NCBI RefSeq assembly: GCF_003366055.1
Contig: NZ_CP025544.1
Coordinates: 124,001-188,000, forward strand
Length of the DNA stretch: 64,000 bases
Direction of reading: 5' to 3'
Source of the DNA: Candidatus Chromulinivorax destructor
GTDB lineage: Bacteria; Babelota; Babeliae; Babelales; Chromulinivoraceae
In this document: one piece after another, positions 26,320 through 34,231 of the stretch
Position numbering within the stretch: the stretch's first letter is position 1
How the letters are laid out: each line of letters begins with the position of its first letter
Translations under genes and position numbers: made by a program
Notes under the pieces: model-generated
Databases searched by the model: none
Told to the model about the DNA's origin: nothing
Seen by the model: only the letters and a program-made list of their open reading frames with translations

Positions 26320-27399
26320 TTAATTCTTGCGTTGTCGAGCTTGTCTCAAAATTTCACGTATTTCATATGTTTTTGCTAAGTTCTCTGCTGTTTGACCATT
26401 ATGAGTTTGAATCGTTGGATCAGCGCCTTTTTCAACTAAGAGCTGCACAATTGCTTTATGATTATTGAAAGCTGCTAGATGCAATGGGGTCGCTCCATTA
26501 TCACTTGCTTTAATATTAACATTTGCACCTGCTACAAGTAAAGGTTGCACAATCTCTGTATAACCTTGTTGAGCTGCAATGTGTAATGGGGTAATACCTG
26601 TATCAGTTCTTACAATATTAACATTTGAACAGTATTCAAGTAAGAGTCGCACAATTTCTATATAACCTTTTTCAGCTGCAACATACAATGGAGTAATACC
26701 AACATCTATTGTTGCAATATTAACATTTGCACCTGCTGTAAGCAAAATTTGTACAATTTCTGTATTACCATTGTAAGCTGCTAAATGCAATGCGCTAGTT
26801 CCATTATCAGCCTTTACAGCATCAACATTTGTACCTACTGCAAGCAAAAGTCTTACAATTTCTGTATTGCCATTGAAAACTGCAGTACGCAATAGGAAAA
26901 TTTTATTATCAGTTGTTTGAATATCGCTCCATGCTAATAACCAGGTCTGAATTATGTTATGCAAAGTCATATCAGTATCTTTACGTTGCATAACATAAGT
27001 AAATATTGGGTTAGTAACATAATTAATATTCTGAGCAGGTGGCTTGCTTTGTTGAAGAAGACGCTCAAGCGTTAATATAAATGGACCTCTCATATGCTCA
27101 GTTAGCAAATTTTCAGCTTTTTCAATCACTTCATTAAATGTAGCATCGTCCGATTCAGTGATATTTTCTTGTAATAGATTATAAAATGAATCAGGTTGAA
27201 GTAACCCTTGTGACTCTAAAAATGCAAGATCTTCCTTTAAATCACTATAATTTTCAGGCTTCATTGCATCATCAATAATATTCTGCCGCATCTGCGCTGG
27301 TGTTATAGTTTGCTGTGAACAGCTCACTGTGATAGCTGATGATAATCCTATCATCAGCACAAATAATATTTTGTTAGTTTTCATATGTAATTTTTTCAT
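26320..27399 (-). CDS. Secreted ankyrin-repeat protein, tandem paralogue 3
   Basis: 359 residues from ATG 27399. Signal peptide (LFVLMIGLSSAITVSC) and N-terminal domain nearly identical to the neighbours, with NPIFTYVMQRKDTDMTL. About five ankyrin repeats (SALHLAAYNGNTEIVQILLT, TPLHIAAQQGYTEIVQPLLV), then the cap QTAENLAKTYEIREILRQ. Only 8 bp separate it from paralogue 4 upstream, so they share a transcript. Confidence 0.88.
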   Translation of the reverse strand: MKKLHMKTNKILFVLMIGLSSAITVSCSQQTITPAQMRQNIIDDAMKPENYSDLKEDLAFLESQGLLQPDSFYNLLQENITESDDATFNEVIEKAENLLTEHMRGPFILTLERLLQQSKPPAQNINYVTNPIFTYVMQRKDTDMTLHNIIQTWLLAWSDIQTTDNKIFLLRTAVFNGNTEIVRLLLAVGTNVDAVKADNGTSALHLAAYNGNTEIVQILLTAGANVNIATIDVGITPLYVAAEKGYIEIVRLLLEYCSNVNIVRTDTGITPLHIAAQQGYTEIVQPLLVAGANVNIKASDNGATPLHLAAFNNHKAIVQLLVEKGADPTIQTHNGQTAENLAKTYEIREILRQARQRKN

Positions 27400-27407
27400 A
27401 GTTACAT

Positions 27408-28739
27408 CTATCGCAAATCTTTTTTTATTTGATTTTCAAATATAACCATTTCTCGAGCATTTTTTTGTTCTTGTTGTTTTTTTCGAGCTCGTGCAAATAA
27501 CCCTTTTATTTTACTTGTTTTTGCTACTTCTTCTGCTAATTTACCATTATAAGATCGAATATCAAGGTTTACATTTGCTGCAAGTAAAAGCTGCACAATC
27601 TCTGCATAGCCTTTAATTGAAGCAATCACCAATGGAGTAATTCCATTTGTAGTTCTTTGAGCATTAACATTCGCACCTGCTGCAAGTAAAATTCGTACAA
27701 TCTCTGCATGACCATACAAAGCTGCAATATGCAATGGAGTAGACCCTTCTATTATTTGGATATTAACATTCGCACCACCTTCAATTAAGAGCCGTACGAT
27801 TCCTGTATAACCATTTTGAGCTGCAATATACAATGATGTCGCTTCATTATCCATTTGCATGTCAACACTTGCACCTGCAGCAAGTAAGAATTTTACAATT
27901 TCTATATGACCTTTTTCAGCTGCAAGATACAATGATGTCGCTCCATTTACATTTTTTTTCATATTAACATCGGCACCATGTTCAACTAAAAATCGTACAA
28001 TTTCTAAATGGCCTTTTTCAGCTGCTATACATAAAGCTGTGTATCCATTATCAGTTCTTTGGATATCAACATTTGCACCTCCTTGAATTAAGAGCCTTAC
28101 GATCTCTGTATAACCATTTTGAGCTGCAAAATACAATGCTGTAGCTCCATTAGGCATTTGAATATCAACACTTACACCTGCTGCAAGCAAGAATTTTATA
28201 ATCTCCATATGACCTTTTTCAGCTGCAATATGCAAAGGGGTAGACCCATCGATATATTTTTTATTACCCCATGCTCGTAACCATCCGCGCACTATGTTAT
28301 GCAATGCAATATCATGATCTTTGCGTTGTACAACATAGCTAAACAAAGGATTTGCAACAGCATCTACATAATAATCAACTGGCTTATTTTCTTCAGTAGC
28401 ACGCACAAGCGTTAATAAAAATGGATTTCTCATATGCTTAGTTAGCAGACCTTGAGCTTTTTCAATCACTTCATCAAACGTAGCATCGTCCGATTCAGTG
28501 ATATTTTCTTGTAATAGATTATAAAATGAATCAGGTTGAAGTAACCCTTGTGACTCTAAAAAAGCAAGATCTTGCTTTAAATCGCTATAATTTTCTTGCT
28601 TCATTGCATCATCAATAATATTTTGCCGCATTTGTGCTGAGGCTATAGTTTGCTCTGAACAGCTCACTGCAATTGCTAAGGATAATCCTGTTGTGAGCAT
28701 AAGTAATAATTTGTTAGTTTTCATCATTTTATCTTTCAT
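27408..28739 (-). CDS. Secreted ankyrin-repeat protein, tandem paralogue 4
   Basis: ATG 28739 (MKDKMMKTNK) is chosen over an upstream TTG because it aligns with the paralogues. Signal peptide LLLMLTTGLSLAIAVSC. The N-terminal domain has NIIDDAMKQENYSDLKQDLA and NPLFSYVVQRKDHDIAL. About eight ankyrin repeats follow (TPLHIAAEKGHMEIIKFLLA, TALYFAAQNGYTEIVRLLIQ). Several carry Leu-Tyr in place of Leu-His (TSLYLAAEKG), a variant rare in the neighbours. A basic C-terminal extension (RARKKQQEQKN) follows the cap. It is the first gene of the cluster, reading away from ychF. Confidence 0.88.
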   Translation of the reverse strand: MKDKMMKTNKLLLMLTTGLSLAIAVSCSEQTIASAQMRQNIIDDAMKQENYSDLKQDLAFLESQGLLQPDSFYNLLQENITESDDATFDEVIEKAQGLLTKHMRNPFLLTLVRATEENKPVDYYVDAVANPLFSYVVQRKDHDIALHNIVRGWLRAWGNKKYIDGSTPLHIAAEKGHMEIIKFLLAAGVSVDIQMPNGATALYFAAQNGYTEIVRLLIQGGANVDIQRTDNGYTALCIAAEKGHLEIVRFLVEHGADVNMKKNVNGATSLYLAAEKGHIEIVKFLLAAGASVDMQMDNEATSLYIAAQNGYTGIVRLLIEGGANVNIQIIEGSTPLHIAALYGHAEIVRILLAAGANVNAQRTTNGITPLVIASIKGYAEIVQLLLAANVNLDIRSYNGKLAEEVAKTSKIKGLFARARKKQQEQKNAREMVIFENQIKKDLR

Positions 28740-28884
28740 AGTCAAACTTAATAATTTTCTATATGAAAATAATACTACAAGCAACCCTTAAATTAAAAGA
28801 ATTTTATATATTTATATCGTGATCATGATAGTTATAATTTTTATTAATAAAAGATACCAACTCAAACTAAAAATCTATTGATAA

Positions 28885-28912
28885 TTGCAACTGACTAAAA
28901 TGGTGGTACACT
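28885..28912 (+). promoter_or_regulatory. Candidate sigma70 promoter of ychF
   Basis: TTGCAA, 16-bp spacer, TACACT, about 47 bp before ATG 28960. Found by eye. Confidence 0.45.
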
Positions 28913-28959
28913 TACATAATGTTAATCACATCAATTTATACCAAGAGTCTTAATAATTT

Positions 28960-30066
28960 ATGAATATAAAAGTTGGTCTTGTCGGACTTCCAAACGTTGG
29001 GAAATCAACGCTTTTTAATGCGTTAACAAAATCTTCAGTTCCTGCTGAAAACTACCCTTTTTGTACCATTGAACCACACATTGCAATAACACACGTGCCA
29101 GATGCGCGTATGAACAAACTACAAGAAATTTATGGTTCAAAAAAACTTATTCCTTCAATGATATCATTTGTTGATATTGCAGGATTGGTAAAAGGTGCTG
29201 CTGCAGGACAAGGTCTTGGAAGCCAATTTTTAAGCAACATTCGCGAAGCGGATCTTATTTTGCACGTGGTACGTTGCTTTGAAGATAAAAATATTATTCG
29301 CGAACAAAATGCAATCGATCCTTTAGACGATTTTGACATTATCATCAATGAGTTAATGCTCAAAGATCTTGAGACGATCGAAAAACGAATTGCAAAAATC
29401 GAATCACAACTTAAAGGCAAAAGCGCATCAGGACCAGAACGCAAAGCGTTTGATGAAGAAAAAACTTTATTGGTAAATATTCAAAAAGCTATTGATACCT
29501 GCGATATTAAACAAGTTCGTAAGTTTTTCCTTGATGCAACAGTAGAAACAATTCCATTGCTTTCAACAAAAAATTTCTTAATCGTTGCAAACATTAGCGA
29601 AAACGATATCGATAATCCTTACAACAACGTGTACGTACAAAAACTTCAAGAAACATTTGGCAAAGAAACTATTATACCAGCATGCATTCGTACCGAATAT
29701 GAATTATCACAACTTGATGAAGCTGAATGTGCAGAAATGATGGATATGCTTGGCATGAAAGAAACTGCTTTAACAAAAGTAATTCAAAAAAGCTTTGAAA
29801 ATCTTGGTATGATCACTTTTTTCACGTGTGGACCACAAGAAATTCATGCATGGCCAATTGCAAAAGGTCTGACGATTAGACAAGCAAGTGGCGAGATTCA
29901 TTCAGACTTACAACGCGGATTTATCTGCGCAGAAGTTTTTGGATACAAAGACATTGCAGAACATCTGACAGTTCCTAAATTAAAAGAAGTTGGCAAATTC
30001 AGAACTGAAGGCCAAGACTACTTGATGCAAGATGGCGATATTATTAACGTTCGCTTTAACGTTTAA
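28960..30066 (+). CDS. ychF: Ribosome-binding ATPase YchF (Obg family)
   Basis: 368 residues, normal family length. P-loop GLPNVGKST at residues 8-16, switch region DIAGLVKGAAAGQGLGSQFL, and the specificity segment NISE in place of NKxD, which gives this family preference for ATP over GTP. A helical hairpin separates the G domain from a C-terminal TGS domain (FFTCGPQEIHAWPIAKGLT ... YLMQDGDIINVRFNV). Cytoplasmic, associated with ribosomes and stress response. No clear Shine-Dalgarno sequence precedes the start. Confidence 0.97.
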   Translation: MNIKVGLVGLPNVGKSTLFNALTKSSVPAENYPFCTIEPHIAITHVPDARMNKLQEIYGSKKLIPSMISFVDIAGLVKGAAAGQGLGSQFLSNIREADLILHVVRCFEDKNIIREQNAIDPLDDFDIIINELMLKDLETIEKRIAKIESQLKGKSASGPERKAFDEEKTLLVNIQKAIDTCDIKQVRKFFLDATVETIPLLSTKNFLIVANISENDIDNPYNNVYVQKLQETFGKETIIPACIRTEYELSQLDEAECAEMMDMLGMKETALTKVIQKSFENLGMITFFTCGPQEIHAWPIAKGLTIRQASGEIHSDLQRGFICAEVFGYKDIAEHLTVPKLKEVGKFRTEGQDYLMQDGDIINVRFNV

Positions 30067-30101
30067 ATAAAAAAGTATTTACTTTTTTTGCATAAATTTA
30101 T

Positions 30102-30144
30102 AAAGATCCTTACATGATAACAACAATTTCATGTAAGGATCTTT
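30102..30144 (+). terminator. ychF terminator whose 3' arm carries the next gene's ribosome site
   Basis: Perfect 16-bp stem AAAGATCCTTACATGA / TCATGTAAGGATCTTT followed by TTATT. The AAGGA at 30135-30139, within the 3' arm, lies 9 bases before ATG 30149 of the MscS-like gene, so read-through transcripts would hide that ribosome site in the stem. Confidence 0.85.
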
Positions 30145-30148
30145 TATT

Positions 30149-30655
30149 ATGGTGCTCAGCAAACATTCTATTCACATTCTTCCAGCAGCTATTATTTCTG
30201 TTATGATTATTATTATAAGTTATGGACTTAATCGTATTTTACAAAAATCAATTATCAAATTAGGAGAAAAACATAATCTTGCAGTTCAAATCATTCGAGC
30301 TTTAAAATTTTTAACCAGATATTTCATACTACTCATTGCAACGATTTTAATTTTAGAGAATCTTCATGTTCAAATATCAGCACTTTTTGGAACATTTGGA
30401 ATTATTGCTGTCGGAATAGGATTTGCACTGCAAAATACTCTTGCAGATATGACGGCAGGACTTTTTATTTTATATTATAAACCATTTTTCGTTGGTGATT
30501 ATATATCTTTTACTTCAAACGAACTTCAACAAAACCTTGAAGGCAAAGTAATTGACATTGATCTACGATGCACAGAACTAAAATACAATGGAAATAAAAT
30601 TTTAATTCCCAATAATCTTATATACCGTTCAGCTATTACGGTCAAAAAAGCATAA
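30149..30655 (+). CDS. Short MscS-like mechanosensitive channel
   Basis: 168 residues. Two N-terminal membrane helices (about 8-28 and 52-70) are followed by the MscS pore region (ALFGTFGIIAVGIGFALQNT, then LADMTAGLFILYYKPFFVGD) and the start of the beta domain (GKVIDIDLRCTEL, NGNKILIPNNLIYRSAI). A typical MscS has about 280 residues and a further alpha/beta domain; here the protein stops after the beta domain. It could be a minimal channel or a truncated remnant. The start lies 4 bp after the preceding terminator stem. Role if active: relief of turgor at the inner membrane. Confidence 0.8.
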   Translation: MVLSKHSIHILPAAIISVMIIIISYGLNRILQKSIIKLGEKHNLAVQIIRALKFLTRYFILLIATILILENLHVQISALFGTFGIIAVGIGFALQNTLADMTAGLFILYYKPFFVGDYISFTSNELQQNLEGKVIDIDLRCTELKYNGNKILIPNNLIYRSAITVKKA

Positions 30656-30744
30656 AATTACTATCTCAGCCCGGTAAACTCTTTTTATTTATAAAGGCAG
30701 TCATTTATACTATACATACATCATAACATTTGAAAGAAATATTC

Positions 30745-31956
30745 ATGATACATATATATAGAATAAGTACTGCGTTTTTTTTATGTAGCTCGCTATTTTT
30801 GTCCGCAATGGAACCGTATGAAATGATAAGACGGTCAGAATTAAAGGAGACTGCAGCGCGCGATTTTCAAAAGAAATCATCGAAAGAATCAGCACGAAAA
30901 GTTCCTGACGCAATAAAGTCTGAAATTGCGCATAAAGAACAAATGCATGTAACTGAAAAAAAGACTCGCCAATTAAGCCTAGAAAAAACAAAACCAACTC
31001 GTGCGCAAGAATTAAACATACATCGAGAACTTAAAGAGCAAGACCAACCTGCTATACAACCTATTAATCTATCGCCGCAAACAAATACAACGATTGATAC
31101 ATCCTCAGTAACGCCAATCGATAGTTCACTTCAACTCGATATACAGACTAAAAATGAAAGTAATAAAAATACGACAACGACTCTTGTTCAAAATTATGGG
31201 GGAGGGCAATCTCAAATCTTAGACCTTGCACAAGAAAAAGTTCAATCTGAGTACGAAAATGCTCTCCAAAAAGCTATTGCTTCATCAGTTATTGATACTC
31301 CTATACAATCTCACGGCATTGATGAATTTCTCGATGAACACATTCAACATGCAGCTCATGAACTATTTCATATTACACCAACTCAAACACCAACCAAAGC
31401 ACCAAGTAATTTGCCTTTACAGATAAGAAAAATAGCAGAGCAAATCAGAAAATATAATAGTATAAAAAATTATAGCAATATGCATGACATGGCAGAATTT
31501 ATTCAAACTATGCACAACTTCCTCAAAGAAAGTAAGTTGGTCATGCTATCAGAAACTATACTAAAAAATATGGCACAAGCTTACACAACAGCAAGTAAAT
31601 TGTCGTATGAGCTGACTGAGCAAAAAAGACTATTTACTATAGATGCTATACCCTTACATGTTCGTCAAATCTTTGATAGTTCTCTGGCAGCCTACAACAA
31701 TATAGCTTTGATACAAAATACAAACGTAATGATGAAAACTATATACGAAACCAATGGATCAATTGAAAAAATTATCAATACTATGGACACTAGTTTTACA
31801 AACATTGCAGAAGATGAACAAGATGGATTACAAATTTTATTTATGACCTTTGTACTTATTTTCAAAACGAGCATTGCTGCAACAAGTATGGTGATCAATG
31901 ACGCAAATCAAAGATATAAAATCATAGAGCCGTTAATAATTATGCCAATATTTTAA
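30745..31956 (+). CDS. Exported hypothetical protein, about 403 aa
   Basis: ATG 30745 is preferred to the in-frame TTG at 30730 because it begins a clean signal peptide (MIHIYRISTAFFLCSSLFLSA). A low-complexity charged and Thr/Gln-rich region runs to about residue 170, then a helical domain with possible coiled coil, and a hydrophobic C-terminal segment (ILFMTFVLIFKTSIAA) that could anchor it. No known family is recognised. Its stop codon overlaps that of the convergent gene at 31953. Confidence 0.7.
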   Translation: MIHIYRISTAFFLCSSLFLSAMEPYEMIRRSELKETAARDFQKKSSKESARKVPDAIKSEIAHKEQMHVTEKKTRQLSLEKTKPTRAQELNIHRELKEQDQPAIQPINLSPQTNTTIDTSSVTPIDSSLQLDIQTKNESNKNTTTTLVQNYGGGQSQILDLAQEKVQSEYENALQKAIASSVIDTPIQSHGIDEFLDEHIQHAAHELFHITPTQTPTKAPSNLPLQIRKIAEQIRKYNSIKNYSNMHDMAEFIQTMHNFLKESKLVMLSETILKNMAQAYTTASKLSYELTEQKRLFTIDAIPLHVRQIFDSSLAAYNNIALIQNTNVMMKTIYETNGSIEKIINTMDTSFTNIAEDEQDGLQILFMTFVLIFKTSIAATSMVINDANQRYKIIEPLIIMPIF

Positions 31957-32621
31957 AATTGATCACAAGTAAGCGTCAAAAGTTCTTTGAGCACTGCCGT
32001 ATCATCAGACTTTGCAATCGCTTGCTGAACAGTATCTTGAAAAAACTTTTCTAAACGAACTGGCCATGGTTCAAGGTTTTTGTGTAGATGTTGTAAGCTT
32101 TCAATGTCTTTATTTTCAATAATTTTTTGCAAAGAACTATTAAGTTGATTCATAAAAGCATCTAATTGTTGAAACTGATCTGCTGATTCTATAGTCTTAT
32201 CAGTGTAAACAAAAAATTTCGCTAATGACGGATTTGAACATTTTTTTAATAAATCTATAATTTGCACGACAATAGTATTGAGTAATTTTGCTGCTACTTC
32301 AACTTGCACCGTTTGTGAAAAATCAATGCGAGATCGGCGTAACTGCTCTTGCTGTAAAGCATGTTCATCCCACTCTTTTTTTTGTATTCTATCAAATTCT
32401 TTATAGTAATTTTCTTTACTAACTGCTTGACCATTGATAAAAAATTCATCTTTTTGCGCAGAACCTGACACCATAACGTGCTTAAATGTGTGGCCTAACA
32501 TTGTTTGTTCAGTTACACTCGTCATCGTATGATATATCAGATGCGCAGGCAAATAATAAGGTGACAGCAAAGCGATTATTAAAAAAAATATTTTTTTTAC
32601 TTTCATTTTCAGACTCGACAT
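31953..32621 (-). CDS. Exported hypothetical protein, 222 aa
   Basis: Start at ATG 32621 or, 15 bp in, at MKVKK, which gives a tighter signal peptide (KIFFLIIALLSPYYLPA). The mature protein begins with a His/Thr-rich segment and continues as helices with coiled-coil character (RIQKKEWDEHALQQEQLRRS). No family is recognised. It overlaps the convergent gene by 4 bp, with no terminator between them. Confidence 0.7.
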   Translation of the reverse strand: MSSLKMKVKKIFFLIIALLSPYYLPAHLIYHTMTSVTEQTMLGHTFKHVMVSGSAQKDEFFINGQAVSKENYYKEFDRIQKKEWDEHALQQEQLRRSRIDFSQTVQVEVAAKLLNTIVVQIIDLLKKCSNPSLAKFFVYTDKTIESADQFQQLDAFMNQLNSSLQKIIENKDIESLQHLHKNLEPWPVRLEKFFQDTVQQAIAKSDDTAVLKELLTLTCDQF

Positions 32622-32696
32622 GTTAAAAATATTATTAAAATTTTAAATATGTGATAACGTATCAAATTTTTATATAAATGATAACTGAGTTTGCGT

Positions 32697-32900
32697 AGAC
32701 TCTGTAAACCAAATTTTTACGAAAGAGTTTTGCCCTGCGTTTTCTACGAAAACTCCGGCGATTTTCTGGCCGGTGTGCCTGGTGCACTATTTTTTAGATG
32801 CAAAAGCCTAACGTAGCGGCTGCCACCAATGTTTTCGCAGATGAGCTCAGCGATATCGTATGATTGCAGGCTACTTTTAAATTTGGTTCACACAGCCTAG
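32697..32900 (-). repeat. Dispersed inverted-repeat element, copy E, in a divergent promoter region
   Basis: Reverse copy in the 401-bp region 32622-33022 between two divergent start codons, unlike most copies, which follow stop codons. Ends: CTCTGTAAACCAAATTT (32700-32716) and AAATTTGGTTCACACAGCCTA (32879-32899), the second close to consensus. Core: GGCCGGTGTGCCTGGTGCAC and GATATCGTATG. The 120 bp between its end and the HspR-like start are very A/T-rich. Confidence 0.8.
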
Positions 32901-33022
32901 ACTGTTTAGATAAATTTTTTAGGTTCATGTAAAAAGCTCAGGAGCGAGTGCAAGTAAAAGCTTGTTAAAAAATAAAAAAATATATGCTACAATTAAAAAT
33001 AATATAGTTTATATGGATAACA

Positions 33023-33493
33023 ATGTTGAATAACAAAATAAAGAAAAAACAGGCTTTTTTTTCAATCTCTGCAGTAGCAAAAATGTTTTCTGTTCATCAG
33101 CAAACAATACGACTGTACGAAAAAGAAGGATTCATTACCCCAAAGCGATCTGACGGAAACACTCGCATGTTTTCAGAGGAAGATGTTGACCGTCTTGAAG
33201 AAATAATTCACTTAACTCACCAAATGGGAATCAATCTTGCTGGTGTTGAAATGATATTAAAACTTCAAAAAAAAATCACACGCATGCAAAAAGATATGAA
33301 TAAAATTTTTACCAATGCACAATCTGAGCTTATTCAGGAAACTGATGCGCGTAAATCTTTAATTCAAGCGCAAACAAAGCAATTATTAAAAATTAAAAAT
33401 CATCCAGATGCAGAAATTGTTCATGATGTTACAACGCATGAAAAATCAAAAAAAGATAATTTTAACGATTGGGATATAGATTACGAAGAGTAA
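33023..33493 (+). CDS. hspR: MerR-family regulator, HspR-like
   Basis: 156 residues. Residues 12-80 form a MerR-type winged helix: FSISAVAKMFSVHQQTIRLY, EKEGFITPKRSDGNTRMFSE, then EDVDRLEEIIHLT. The segment MGINLAGVEMILKLQ matches the HspR branch (NLAG-x-x-x-I). HspR represses dnaK/clpB-type chaperone genes through an inverted repeat, and relief on heat shock is known for that family. The C-terminal part is coiled coil then charged. No chaperone gene lies nearby in the window, so targets would be elsewhere. Confidence 0.8.
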   Translation: MLNNKIKKKQAFFSISAVAKMFSVHQQTIRLYEKEGFITPKRSDGNTRMFSEEDVDRLEEIIHLTHQMGINLAGVEMILKLQKKITRMQKDMNKIFTNAQSELIQETDARKSLIQAQTKQLLKIKNHPDAEIVHDVTTHEKSKKDNFNDWDIDYEE

Positions 33494-33585
33494 TCTTAAG
33501 CGATGATACTTGTAAAACAGGTTTTTTAAAAGACTTGTAGCATACAATAAACTGTTTTATATTTCTAAATTGGAAAAGGATCATC

Positions 33586-34062
33586 ATGACAAAAAAAACA
33601 TTCTTAGAAAGCGACGATCAATTTATTGTATCATATGAACTCTTACATATTTTACAATGGTTACTAACCTATGAAAAAGAAGCTTTTTCTCAACTCGTAG
33701 AACAAGCCTACATCAAAGGTTCACAGAGCATGCAAAGCAATAGCGAAGTATACGAGCAGATTGAAGAGTCAGAAGACTTACAAAACAGCGTTCTTGATTT
33801 CTTTAATTTTTTAGAAAAAGAAGTCAGCATAGTTGCCCACGCTGAATCAATTAAACACATCATGCAAAAAAATCTGTTAAAGACACTTGACCATATTGAT
33901 CCAAAAGTTTTTGATGCTGCAATTATTCAAGAAAGCATGCAAGTAACTGCTGAAAAAATTAATCCTCAACGCAACCATCAAGCAAAAGACTATTTTTTAA
34001 AACAATTGTTAAAAAAATGGCATCCAAAGAAAGAAAAAAATAAAAAACACAGTCTGAATTAA
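33586..34062 (+). CDS. Cytoplasmic hypothetical protein, 158 aa
   Basis: Starts at ATG 33586, with AAAGGA about 8 bases upstream. No signal peptide. Mostly helical, acidic in the first half (EQIEESEDLQNSVLDFFNFL), with a basic C-terminus (KKWHPKKEKNKKH). It lies 92 bp after the HspR-like gene in the same direction and before a terminator, so it may be cotranscribed with the regulator. No known family is recognised. Confidence 0.7.
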   Translation: MTKKTFLESDDQFIVSYELLHILQWLLTYEKEAFSQLVEQAYIKGSQSMQSNSEVYEQIEESEDLQNSVLDFFNFLEKEVSIVAHAESIKHIMQKNLLKTLDHIDPKVFDAAIIQESMQVTAEKINPQRNHQAKDYFLKQLLKKWHPKKEKNKKHSLN

Positions 34063-34063
34063 A

Positions 34064-34090
34064 AATAGGGCCTCAACAGAAGGCCCTATT
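34064..34090 (+). terminator. Hairpin terminator after the 33586 gene
   Basis: AATAGGGCCT / AGGCCCTATT stem with a 7-base loop, 1 bp past the stop. The T-tract is poor. Confidence 0.65.
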
Positions 34091-34119
34091 CAATATATTA
34101 GCCTGCCTGAATGGGACAA

Positions 34120-34148
34120 TTGACAAAAGGTCAGATTTCAGGTATGAT
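34120..34148 (+). promoter_or_regulatory. Strong sigma70 promoter of the DEAD-box helicase gene
   Basis: TTGACA, 17-bp spacer, TATGAT: near-perfect -35 and -10 boxes. It predicts a leader of about 75 nt before ATG 34232. The leader contains a stem-loop, CTACT ... AGTAG (about 34178-34208) with inner TGGC / GCCA pairs, which could modulate translation, as is known for cold-shock helicases. That regulation is inference. Confidence 0.75.
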
Positions 34149-34231
34149 AGTTTATGAATGGGAAATAATTCTAATCGACTACTAAGCCTGGCATTCACGG
34201 GCCAGTAGCTAATCTCTAAAAAAAAGTCACA

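Noticed and set aside
23534-28739. Regularly spaced DNA repeats of about 100 bp, array-like at first sight
   Set aside because: They are the codons of ankyrin repeats (33-34 residues) in continuous reading frames, not CRISPR or satellite DNA.
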